Positions 1-5,685 of a DNA stretch of 11,458 nt are shown here, piece by piece. Position 1 is the stretch's first letter. Every line of letters starts with the position of its first letter. The stretch spans positions 1 through 11,458 of the forward strand of contig WALJ01000044.1 of NCBI GenBank assembly GCA_015522885.1. Reading direction: 5' to 3'. The notes under the pieces are model-generated. The model made no database searches and was not told the origin of the DNA. It saw nothing but the letters and a program-made list of their open reading frames with translations. The stretch comes from Thermoplasmata archaeon (lineage in GTDB: Archaea > Thermoplasmatota > Thermoplasmata > WALJ01). The translations under genes were made by a program, and so were the position numbers.

Positions 1-386
1 CAAGGCAGTACGGCCAGAGACCTGCGAGAGTATTCTCTGAGACGATAGGTGCAAAGGCATTTCCCGGTCGTTTCGTTCCCGGGACACTGACGAATCCGAG
101 CCTTCCGGAATATACCGAGGCAGAAGTTCTTTTTGTAACGGACCCTGCTGCGGACCAGCAGGCATTGAAAGAGGCTGTCAGTGCGGGAGTGCCTGTTGTC
201 GGGCTGTGCGATGCGAATAATGAGACCAAGTATGTGGATTTCATCATTCCCTCCAATAATAAGGGAAGAGGAGCGCTCGCTACGGTATACTGGCTTCTTG
301 CAAGAGAGATTCTGAAAGAGAGGGGCGAGATAAATTCATACGAGGAGTTTCCGCTCAAGGTTGAGGACTTCGAGGCACCTCTCTGA
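1..386 (+). CDS. rps2: 30S ribosomal protein uS2, C-terminal part (cut by window edge)
   Basis: Reading from base 3, the frame gives 127 residues and ends with TGA at 384-386. They match the C-terminal two thirds of archaeal uS2: RQYGQRP at the start, then PGRFVPGTLTNP, LFVTDP, PVVGLCDANNET, DFIIPSNNKGRGA and the closing YWLLAREIL. uS2 sits on the small-subunit head/body junction. The start lies outside the window, so length and promoter cannot be judged. The gene is intact up to its stop. A new TATA box follows within 20 bases, so the next operon appears to be transcribed separately. Identification rests on strong family similarity recognised by eye. Confidence 0.96.
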   Translation, partial: RQYGQRPARVFSETIGAKAFPGRFVPGTLTNPSLPEYTEAEVLFVTDPAADQQALKEAVSAGVPVVGLCDANNETKYVDFIIPSNNKGRGALATVYWLLAREILKERGEINSYEEFPLKVEDFEAPL

Positions 387-396
387 TGCACCACAA

Positions 397-406
397 GATA
401 TAATTA
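397..406 (+). promoter_or_regulatory. TATA box of the DUF835-TPR operon
   Basis: GATATAATTA lies about 30 bases before the ATG at 435, which places the expected start of transcription at about 427-433. The mRNA would then be leaderless or nearly so. No Shine-Dalgarno sequence is seen before this ATG, which agrees. An in-frame stop at 426-428 rules out a longer protein. Confidence 0.6.
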
Positions 407-413
407 TGTGAAA

Positions 414-433
414 GACTATCACTTGTGAAAGTC
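414..433. promoter_or_regulatory. Palindrome over the expected transcription start (possible operator)
   Basis: GACTATCAC-TT-GTGAAAGTC is a 20-base inverted repeat with 8 of 9 arm positions matching. It ends one base before the ATG at 435 and begins eight bases after the TATA box. That is the usual place for an archaeal repressor to block polymerase. An 8-base direct repeat TGTGAAAG (407-414 and 424-431) overlaps it. The binding protein is unknown and operator function is inferred. Confidence 0.45.
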
Positions 434-434
434 C

Positions 435-2159
435 ATGCTTGAAAAAGGCTTTAACTACCTGCTGTACGAAGAAAAAGCCCGTATAACCTACGAACTCATC
501 GCCGAGCTGGGAAAGGCCGGGAGTCCGATACTCTGCATAACCACGGTTTTTCCAAAAAAGCTGAAGAAGATGTATCCTCTTGAGGGTGCGGAGGTTCTCT
601 GGCTCTCAGACTCCGGCAGCGACCCGAAGGCGCTCAAACCGACGAGGCTGGATTTCGAGATAACTAGGTCCATATCCAATTTCCTGAAGGAGAAGGAGGG
701 TGCCGTGGTATTCCTCGACGGGTTTGAGTATCTTCTTTCGGAAAACGGCTTCGACAAAGCAAGGAGATTTATAAAGAGGATAAACGACACTGCATCCATG
801 AACGACGGCACTTTCATAATATGTATTAACAAAGATGCGATTCCGAAGGAAGACCTCATAACATTGAGCAAGGATTTTGATGTGGTGAAGGAGGCGGATG
901 AACTTATAGACGGAAGTCGGCCGCTTCCGAGCGCCTCCCCTGCCCGAACTTCACATCCCAAGGCCGAAGAAAGAGAGCCTGCACCTCCAAATCAAGCTCC
1001 ACTCCCCGCAGCTCAGCCGCAACCGTCTTTAATGCCTCAAGAGCATCCCGGCAGAGGGGACTTCCCTCTTGAAATAGAGGATATCTACCTCATTCACAGG
1101 AATGCGGGCATACTGCTCCAGAGAAAGACATGGAGGGACAAAGATGTCATAGACCCGGACCTCGTGGCCGGCATGTTCCAAGGAGTCCTTAATTTTGTCA
1201 ATGATTCCTTCTCTTCCGGCGAGAGGTCGAAGTTCAGCAGGATGGACATCAAGGGATATATAATCCTCGTTTACGACTCGGAACTGGTGTCTCTGGCCAT
1301 TGTTTTTGCGGGAGAAGGGGAGGAGATACTGTATCATTCTATAGATAGAATAAGAGTGGTGATGAAAGAAACCGCGGAGTCCGTGGAAAATGCATACAGG
1401 GATGATTTGGAGAATTACAAGGGTGATGTTAGTGCTTTCAAAGGGACACGGAGATATATGGATTATCTGGGTCTTGCTATCTATGATGCCATGAGCGCAA
1501 AGCCGGGGGAAGACATGGACATAGGGCCCATAATAGCGGAACCGGAAATAAAGCCCGAAGTTGTGGAAGCACCCATAGTCAGCGAGGCCGAGGATTACAT
1601 GGCACAGGCATCGATGGCCGCAAGAAGTGGGAAATACAACGAGGCTCTGAGATATTATGATGAAGCCCTGAAGGTGCAGTCGAACAATCTTAAGGCCCTT
1701 TTCAACAAAGGAGTGATGCTTCAGATGCTTGGGAAGCCGGGAGAGGCGATAAAGTACTATGACCAGTATCTGGAGATAAACCCGTATGATCCCGAGGCGT
1801 GGTCAAACAAAGGCATGGCTCTGAGAAGGATGGGCAGGGTAACGGATGCCATAAAGGCCTACGAGAAGGGCATAGACCTTAATCCAGAAGACGCTACTCT
1901 GTGGAGCAACAAGGGAATAGCGCTCCGCTCGATGGGAAAGACGGAAGAAGCGATAAAGTGCTATGACAGAGCGCTTGAAATAGATTCCAATGATGCCGGA
2001 ATATGGTCGAACAAAGGCGTCGCACTCCAGAGCGTCGGAAGGCTGGAAGAAGCGATAAAGTGCTATGACAGAGCGCTTGAAATAGACCCGCACAGAAGAG
2101 TACCCCTGCAAAACAGAGAGATTGCGATGAGGCATCTCAGACAGAGGGGTATGAGATGA
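435..2159 (+). CDS. DUF835 protein with central longin/roadblock-like region and five TPRs
   Basis: A 574-residue protein, probably cytoplasmic, with no signal peptide or membrane segment. Residues 1-160 resemble the archaeal DUF835 domain (YLLYEEKARITYELI near the start, then VLWLSDS and VVFLDGFEYLLSENGF). Residues 165-209 are a Pro/Ala-rich linker. Residues 210-352 (IYLIHRNAGILLQRKTW, then LNFVNDSF) resemble a small alpha/beta region seen in archaeal signalling proteins. I liken it to longin/roadblock folds, by inference. Residues 385-554 hold five 34-residue TPRs of the type WSNKGxALxxxGxxEEAIKCYDRALEIDP, followed by a 20-residue capping helix. TPRs bind other proteins, so a scaffold or signalling role is likely, but no partner is identifiable. 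Its TGA overlaps the next ATG (ATGA), so the two genes are probably translationally coupled. The start at 435 is fixed by the in-frame stop at 426. Confidence 0.85.
   Translation: MLEKGFNYLLYEEKARITYELIAELGKAGSPILCITTVFPKKLKKMYPLEGAEVLWLSDSGSDPKALKPTRLDFEITRSISNFLKEKEGAVVFLDGFEYLLSENGFDKARRFIKRINDTASMNDGTFIICINKDAIPKEDLITLSKDFDVVKEADELIDGSRPLPSASPARTSHPKAEEREPAPPNQAPLPAAQPQPSLMPQEHPGRGDFPLEIEDIYLIHRNAGILLQRKTWRDKDVIDPDLVAGMFQGVLNFVNDSFSSGERSKFSRMDIKGYIILVYDSELVSLAIVFAGEGEEILYHSIDRIRVVMKETAESVENAYRDDLENYKGDVSAFKGTRRYMDYLGLAIYDAMSAKPGEDMDIGPIIAEPEIKPEVVEAPIVSEAEDYMAQASMAARSGKYNEALRYYDEALKVQSNNLKALFNKGVMLQMLGKPGEAIKYYDQYLEINPYDPEAWSNKGMALRRMGRVTDAIKAYEKGIDLNPEDATLWSNKGIALRSMGKTEEAIKCYDRALEIDSNDAGIWSNKGVALQSVGRLEEAIKCYDRALEIDPHRRVPLQNREIAMRHLRQRGMR
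1943..2086 (+). repeat. Two identical 42-base TPR segments, 102 bases apart
   Basis: Bases 1943-1984 and 2045-2086 are identical over 42 bases and lie exactly 102 bases (34 codons, one TPR) apart. Both encode the second helix EEAIKCYDRALEID. Identity at silent positions suggests recent unit duplication or gene conversion. A close relative of the same segment recurs in the downstream gene around 3190-3230. Confidence 0.85.
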
Positions 2160-3400
2160 TAAAGCGGGGAGCATCCCACCTCGTTTTTGAAAGTGAAATC
2201 AAAATAAGTTACACTCTTTTCAAGGAAATGCTGGATTCGAATATCAAGGGTCTCTGTGTTTCCACCACATACCCTCCGAAACTTGTTAAAGCATATCACA
2301 TAGATGCATCTCAGTTCATATGGCTGTCGGAGGTCGCCGGAGAAGGAGCAATACGCCCGGGAGACATACAGGTGCTCATGAATGCAATACAGAGTTTTCT
2401 GGAAAACAACTTCGCATCCTGCATTTTACTTGATAATATAGAAAGCATATATGCAGATAATTCGGTGGAAGAATTCCTTTCATTCATAAATTATGTTCTG
2501 AAAGCGTCCAAGAAGAATGCTTCCACACTGATAGTACCTCTGGACCCCGAGGTGTTTCCGAAAGAGGCACTTTCAACCATTTCCGGAACTTTTGAAAGGG
2601 TAATGGATGTCCGTTCCGTATCTATAGAGGCCGAGGGGAAGGAGTGCCCGAAATGCGGCGCTCTCTGGAATCCTAATGTGACAGTGTGCAGTATATGCGG
2701 TTATGAATTCAGCGGGCCCGACGGTATAAAGGCAATGAAGGCGAAGAAGAGGGTGGAAAAACCGGAGGAGATAATACCGAAAAAGATACCCGGTGCCAGA
2801 CCGAGAGCATCGCTGATGGGTGACCACGGCCCCGGTTCATGGTTCAAGAGGGGTGTGGATTACGAGAAGGCGGGTCAGAGCGAGAAGGCCATAGAAGCCT
2901 ACAGAAATGCCTTGGAAGATGCGCCTTACGACCCGTGGATATGGATAAACATGGGTGTTTCTTATCAGAGAATGAACATGACCGAAGAGGCGCTTGAGTG
3001 CTACGACCGTGCGATAGAATTCTATCCCATAGATGCGGATGCATGGTCGAACAAAGCGATAGCATTGAGGATACTCGGCAGAATGGAAGAGGCGATAGAG
3101 TGCTATGACAAGGCCCTTGAGATAGACCCCGAGGATGCCGGTATCTGGTCCAACAAAGGTGTCGCTTTGAGAGCTCTTGGAAAGATAAGAGAGGCAATAA
3201 AGTGCTACGACAGAGCGCTCGAAATAGACCCGTACGATGTGGGGACATGGCTGAACAAGGCTGTTGCGCTCCAGAGAATCGGACAGATAGAGGATGCGCT
3301 CCAATGCTATGACAGAATACTGAAAATAGACCCGTATCATCCGGTGGCTCTCCGGAACAAGGAACTTTTGTCGAGGCTCAATCCTGCTTTGAGAGATTGA
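2156..3400 (+). CDS. DUF835 protein with zinc ribbon and five TPRs
   Basis: A 414-residue paralogue of the upstream protein. Residues 1-160 are DUF835-like (LVFESEIKISYTLFKEML, then FIWLSE and CILLDNIESIYADN). A four-cysteine zinc ribbon follows at C164, C167, C178 and C181 (CPKCG-x10-CSICG); the upstream protein lacks it. After a basic linker, TPRs fill residues 228-395 in five units, with a short cap at the end. The central longin/roadblock-like region of the first protein is missing. The zinc ribbon and TPRs suggest protein or nucleic-acid contacts, but no target is known. The ATG at 2156 overlaps the preceding stop by four bases, and a G-rich run (GAGGGG) about eight bases upstream can serve as ribosome binding site. 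The pair probably forms one operon and one functional unit. Confidence 0.85.
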   Translation: MIKRGASHLVFESEIKISYTLFKEMLDSNIKGLCVSTTYPPKLVKAYHIDASQFIWLSEVAGEGAIRPGDIQVLMNAIQSFLENNFASCILLDNIESIYADNSVEEFLSFINYVLKASKKNASTLIVPLDPEVFPKEALSTISGTFERVMDVRSVSIEAEGKECPKCGALWNPNVTVCSICGYEFSGPDGIKAMKAKKRVEKPEEIIPKKIPGARPRASLMGDHGPGSWFKRGVDYEKAGQSEKAIEAYRNALEDAPYDPWIWINMGVSYQRMNMTEEALECYDRAIEFYPIDADAWSNKAIALRILGRMEEAIECYDKALEIDPEDAGIWSNKGVALRALGKIREAIKCYDRALEIDPYDVGTWLNKAVALQRIGQIEDALQCYDRILKIDPYHPVALRNKELLSRLNPALRD

Positions 3401-3428
3401 ATATTGGGCGCTCTGCGGAATAAAAGGA

Positions 3429-3584
3429 GTGAATCCAGATATTCCGGAAGAAATTTCGAATGATACTCTTATAGGCGGAGGCAGTGCAGAGAAAATGGAA
3501 GAAAAGAATACGGTAAGGTTCTTGAAGAGAGGAATACAGAGCATAACTTTATATCAGAAAGCCTTAATCGGCACACAACGGTGA
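3429..3584 (+). CDS. Possible small protein of 51 residues (uncertain)
   Basis: An open frame from GTG 3429 to TGA 3582-3584 fills most of the gap before rpo7 and ends four bases before its ATG. It would encode an acidic N-terminal part (NPDIPEEISNDT) and a basic C-terminal part (RFLKRGIQSITLYQKALIG). Codon choice (GAA, ATA, AGA, AGG) resembles the neighbours. Against it: GGAG abuts the GTG with no spacing, no better start exists in frame apart from an ATG at 3495, and the rpo7 TATA box would lie inside it. I do not recognise a family. It may equally be non-coding leader or promoter DNA. Confidence 0.28.
   Translation: MNPDIPEEISNDTLIGGGSAEKMEEKNTVRFLKRGIQSITLYQKALIGTQR
3543..3558 (+). promoter_or_regulatory. 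TATA box region of the rpo7 cluster
   Basis: ATAACTTTATATCAGA contains a good archaeal TATA element (CTTTATATC) about 38 bases before the rpo7 ATG. Transcription would begin near 3575, leaving a leader of roughly 13 bases. That leader includes the ribosome binding site GGTGAT at 3580-3585, three bases before the ATG. The same 16 bases recur at 4474-4489 inside the dephospho-CoA kinase gene. Confidence 0.55.
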
Positions 3585-3588
3585 TAAG

Positions 3589-4152
3589 ATGTATCTCATA
3601 GAAAAGAGAACGGATACCGTCAGAATTCCTCCGGAGCGCCTCTCGGAGGATTACGAAAAAGCGTGTAAAGAGATTGCACAGGAAACCTTCGAAGGAACCA
3701 TGCATGGTAACATAATGGTGGTTCTTGTAAAGGATATAAAGCTGATTGGAGAGGGAAGGATGGTATACGGAGACGGTGCGGTTTATCAGAAAGTGGAATA
3801 TGAGGCTCTTTCATTCGAAGTAAAGGATAAAGAGGTCATAAACGGATTTGTCTGCGAGGTTGTCAAGTTCGGCGCTTTCGTAAGATTCGGACCTCTGGAC
3901 GGTCTCATACACATAAGCCAGATAACTACGGAGAGAATAGATGTGGACCTTGCCAATCAAAGGCTTGTTGCTGCCGAGAGCAAGAGGTTTCTTAAGATAG
4001 AGGATGAGGTCAGGGCAAGGATAGTCTCCGTTGCGATAAACGAGCGCTCCCCGAGAGAGTCGAAGATAGGGCTCACGATGAAACAGCCGGGACTGGGAAA
4101 ACTCGAATGGCTCGAGGAAGACCGGAAGAAGGAGAAGGGGGCAGCCAAATGA
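3589..4152 (+). CDS. rpo7: DNA-directed RNA polymerase subunit Rpo7 (E')
   Basis: A 187-residue homologue of archaeal Rpo7, the counterpart of eukaryotic RPB7. It pairs with Rpo4 to form the polymerase stalk, which binds emerging RNA and helps open complexes and termination. Residues 1-80 form the N-terminal tip domain (MYLIEKRTDTVRIPPERL at the start). Residues 82-165 are an S1/OB RNA-binding domain (VINGFVCEVVKFGAFVRFGP, then LDGLIHISQI). The C-terminus is short and charged. Length is normal for the family. A strong GGTGAT ribosome site three bases upstream supports the ATG at 3589. It heads a cluster with spt4 and ribosomal protein genes, an arrangement conserved in many euryarchaea, and its stop overlaps the spt4 start (ATGA). 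Confidence 0.96.
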   Translation: MYLIEKRTDTVRIPPERLSEDYEKACKEIAQETFEGTMHGNIMVVLVKDIKLIGEGRMVYGDGAVYQKVEYEALSFEVKDKEVINGFVCEVVKFGAFVRFGPLDGLIHISQITTERIDVDLANQRLVAAESKRFLKIEDEVRARIVSVAINERSPRESKIGLTMKQPGLGKLEWLEEDRKKEKGAAK

Positions 4153-4346
4153 AGGAGAATCTCAAGGCCTGTAAGAAATGCAGATATCTCACGACGGAAA
4201 AGATATGCCCGATATGCGGCGGCGAGACGTCGAAAGAATGGCAGGGCTACCTTATAATAGTTGATTATACGAAATCCGAGATAGCCAAGAAGATGGGGAT
4301 AGAAAATAATGGGAAATATGCCCTCAAAGTCAGAGGAGAGTCCTGA
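4149..4346 (+). CDS. spt4: Transcription elongation factor Spt4 (RpoE'')
   Basis: A 65-residue zinc protein. Spt4 joins Spt5 (the NusG homologue) on the polymerase clamp and raises processivity. The four zinc cysteines are C8, C11, C20 and C23 (ACKKCRYL, then ICPICGG). The C-terminal half has the usual SKEWQGYLIIVDYTKSEIAKKMGI and ends in YALKVRGES, the normal Spt4 end. The true start is the ATG at 4149, which overlaps the rpo7 stop by four bases. An open frame continues upstream to 4107, but that extension would run inside rpo7 and adds sequence foreign to the family. The next gene begins inside its last 38 bases. Confidence 0.94.
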   Translation: MKENLKACKKCRYLTTEKICPICGGETSKEWQGYLIIVDYTKSEIAKKMGIENNGKYALKVRGES

Positions 4347-4842
4347 AATTCTGTGGGTTCTCCCGGAAAACATGAGAAATGAGCTTTCGGAGCCGCTTGG
4401 TCCCGTGATAACCGGAGACGATGTGGAATCCCTTCGCGAAAAGGACATAGTTTCCGTAGGAGATGTCTGCTCGATAACTTTATATCAGAGGGGCATAATG
4501 CCGCATCTCGCCATCGTAGATGGCAAAACAAAGCGCTCTCCACATGTAGAGCAGCAGATGAGCGCAGAGGAAACAATATTCGTCAGAAACCCCGAATCTA
4601 CAATAACAAAGGAGCTGTGGAATGCCATAGAAAATGCGCTCAGCTCCAATAAAAAAACGCTCATAAGGGTGGAAGGCGAAGAGGACCTCGCAGCTCTGGC
4701 ATGCATATCACTCGCACCCGAAGGCACATATGTCGTCTACGGAATACCCGATAAGGGAATGTGTGCGGTCAAAGTGGACAAGCAAACGAAAAAAATAGCG
4801 AATGACGCCCTGTCAAGGATGAAAAGCAAGACGGAGGCATAA
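4309..4842 (+). CDS. GTP-dependent dephospho-CoA kinase (DUF359 family)
   Basis: A 177-residue member of the former DUF359 family, shown in Thermococcus to phosphorylate dephospho-CoA with GTP, the last step of archaeal CoA synthesis. Family landmarks: LPENMRNELSEPLG near the N-terminus, VSVGDVCSITLYQRG at 49-62, LAIVDGKTKR at 67-76, VEGEEDLAALACI at 121-133 and YGIPDKGM at 144-151. The start is uncertain. ATG 4309 gives a 38-base overlap with spt4 and has GGGGAT (4294-4299) upstream. ATG 4318 would also fit. The conserved region begins only near residue 16, so the first dozen residues may be lineage-specific. The gene commonly sits between spt4 and rps24e in euryarchaea, and that order is kept here. 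Confidence 0.92.
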   Translation: MGNMPSKSEESPEILWVLPENMRNELSEPLGPVITGDDVESLREKDIVSVGDVCSITLYQRGIMPHLAIVDGKTKRSPHVEQQMSAEETIFVRNPESTITKELWNAIENALSSNKKTLIRVEGEEDLAALACISLAPEGTYVVYGIPDKGMCAVKVDKQTKKIANDALSRMKSKTEA

Positions 4843-4843
4843 T

Positions 4844-5152
4844 ATGGAAATCGAAATAACGAACAAAAAGGAAAACACCCTGCTGAAAAGAACGGAAGTA
4901 TACTTCCAGATATCGCACCCCAAGGAGAAGACTCCAAAGAGGGATGCGGTGAAGGGAAAGTTAGCGGAAGCTCTGAAAATGAAGAGAGAGCTCGTTGTCG
5001 TGGATTACATGAAAACCGAGTACGGAATGCCTCTTACAACAGGATACGCCAAGGCGTACAAAACGGCCGAAGACCTGAAAAAGGTGGAGAGGCAGCACAT
5101 ACAGAAAAGAAACGCCCTGTTGAAAGAGAAAAAAGAGGAAGGTGGTGAGTGA
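4844..5152 (+). CDS. rps24e: 30S ribosomal protein eS24
   Basis: A 102-residue archaeal/eukaryotic small-subunit protein with no bacterial counterpart. It shows the family pattern: an N-terminal strand MEIEITNKKENTLLKRTEV, then THPKEKTP-like ISHPKEKTPKRDAVKGKLAE, then VVVDYMKTEYGMPLTTGYAKAY-type residues and a lysine-rich tail. It starts one base after the stop of the kinase gene and its TGA (5150-5152) overlaps the start of rps27ae, which indicates translational coupling. Length is normal. Confidence 0.96.
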   Translation: MEIEITNKKENTLLKRTEVYFQISHPKEKTPKRDAVKGKLAEALKMKRELVVVDYMKTEYGMPLTTGYAKAYKTAEDLKKVERQHIQKRNALLKEKKEEGGE

Positions 5153-5334
5153 TGGCCGATAAACCTAAAAAACCTGCCGTGAAGAAAGCCAACTATTATA
5201 AGGTCGAGAACGGAAAACTCATGAGGATAAGGCGCTCATGCCCCAAGTGCGGACCCGGAGTTTTTCTTGCGGTTCACAAGGACAGGGTTTCCTGCGGAAA
5301 ATGCGGATACACGGAATTCATAAAGAAGAAGTAA
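5152..5334 (+). CDS. rps27ae: 30S ribosomal protein eS27-A (S27ae)
   Basis: A 60-residue basic zinc protein of the small subunit, homologous to the part fused to ubiquitin in eukaryotes. The zinc cysteines are C30, C33, C48 and C51 (CPKCGPGVFLA, then SCGKCGYTEF). The ATG at 5152 is preferred, overlapping the last base of the rps24e stop, with the G-rich run GGAAGGTGG about 6-10 bases upstream. A GTG at 5149 would add one residue. It is the last gene of the cluster here. The kae1-bud32 gene often found next in euryarchaea is absent and a tRNA gene follows. Confidence 0.95.
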   Translation: MADKPKKPAVKKANYYKVENGKLMRIRRSCPKCGPGVFLAVHKDRVSCGKCGYTEFIKKK

Positions 5335-5336
5335 AG

Positions 5337-5344
5337 CTTTTTAA
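5337..5344 (+). promoter_or_regulatory. TATA box of the tRNA-Arg gene
   Basis: CTTTTTAA begins three bases after the rps27ae stop and lies about 29 bases before the first base of the mature tRNA, the normal distance for an archaeal tRNA promoter. Confidence 0.6.
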
Positions 5345-5368
5345 CACACCCGACTCTCTCTTTTCGCT

Positions 5369-5442
5369 GGGCCTGTAGGGTAGTCTGGATATCCTTCCGG
5401 CCTTCGGAGCCGGGGACGGGGGTTCAAATCCCCCCGGGCTCG
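5369..5442 (+). tRNA. tRNA-Arg (anticodon UCG)
   Basis: A 74-base cloverleaf. The acceptor GGGCCTG (5369-5375) pairs with CGGGCTC (5435-5441), including two G-U pairs, and the discriminator is G5442. The D arm is GGGT/ATCC with the GG of the D loop in CTGGAT. The anticodon arm CCGGC/GCCGG encloses CTTCGGA, giving anticodon TCG, which reads CGN arginine codons, chiefly CGA. The T arm GGGGG/CCCCC encloses TTCAAAT. The CCA end is not encoded and no intron is seen. The anticodon arm is the one typical of archaeal arginine tRNAs. The RNA downstream (5458-5556) has no TATA box of its own and may be part of the same transcript. Confidence 0.95.
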
Positions 5443-5457
5443 TCGATAGTATTGGCC

Positions 5458-5556
5458 CGGGTTGCCGTAGGCTATTTTTCCGAAGTGCGCTTTGCCTGAA
5501 AGGGAAAGGGCACTTCTTGAATCCCCTCAGGTCCGCTAAATAGCCGAAGGCACCCG
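5458..5556 (+). ncRNA. Unassigned structured RNA next to tRNA-Arg
   Basis: A long-range stem joins 5458-5466 and 5470-5477 with 5538-5545 and 5549-5556: 8 pairs (GGCTATTT/AAATAGCC), a symmetric GTA/GAA internal loop, 3 pairs (GCC/GGC), one bulged T and 5 pairs (CGGGT/ACCCG). Inside lies a second hairpin, GAAGTGC (5482-5488) with GCACTTC (5510-5516). It continues as CTTT/AAAG and CC/GG separated by single G-G mismatches. The apical CCTGA (5495-5499) is complementary to TCAGG (5527-5531) in the large 3' internal loop, so a pseudoknot is possible. T runs follow at 5557-5560 and 5569-5572. No open frame explains it. It matches no RNA I can name: not 5S, SRP, RNase P or a clear H/ACA guide. Expression is inferred. 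Confidence 0.55.
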
Positions 5557-5604
5557 TTTTGGTGTAGGTTTTGCATGACAAAAAGTGCTTCCTGCATCCC
5601 CCTC

Positions 5605-5621
5605 GGGTCTGCCGCGGACTC
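5605..5621. terminator. Hairpin between convergent genes
   Basis: GGGTCT (5605-5610) pairs with GGACTC (5616-5621), with two G-U pairs, around a five-base loop. It lies in the gap between the tRNA/ncRNA unit and the 3' end of the minus-strand regulator gene. No long T run follows on the plus strand, so a terminator role is only a guess. The rest of 5557-5685 shows no gene. A 24-base stretch at 5589-5612 resembles 5514-5536. Confidence 0.25.
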
Positions 5622-5685
5622 TTCCGAACAGAGCCATATATCAGACACGGATAAGAGAAGAGCTATCAACGATGCTGGACCTGTT

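Noticed and set aside
2837..3544. Long minus-strand frame opposite the second TPR gene
   Set aside because: The repeated TPR codons keep the antisense frame open; the translation is low-complexity and mirrors the repeat period.
4107..4148. Upstream extension of spt4
   Set aside because: It lies within rpo7 and adds residues not found in Spt4 proteins; ATG 4149 overlaps the rpo7 stop in the usual way.
5458..5556. H/ACA guide RNA, SRP RNA or RNase P RNA
   Set aside because: There is no ACA at the proper distance, no clear kink-turn, and the 3' internal loop is too large for a pseudouridylation pocket. The short CAGGTCCG resembles SRP helix 8, but the GGAA tetraloop and partner strand are absent. 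No RNase P core motifs are seen.
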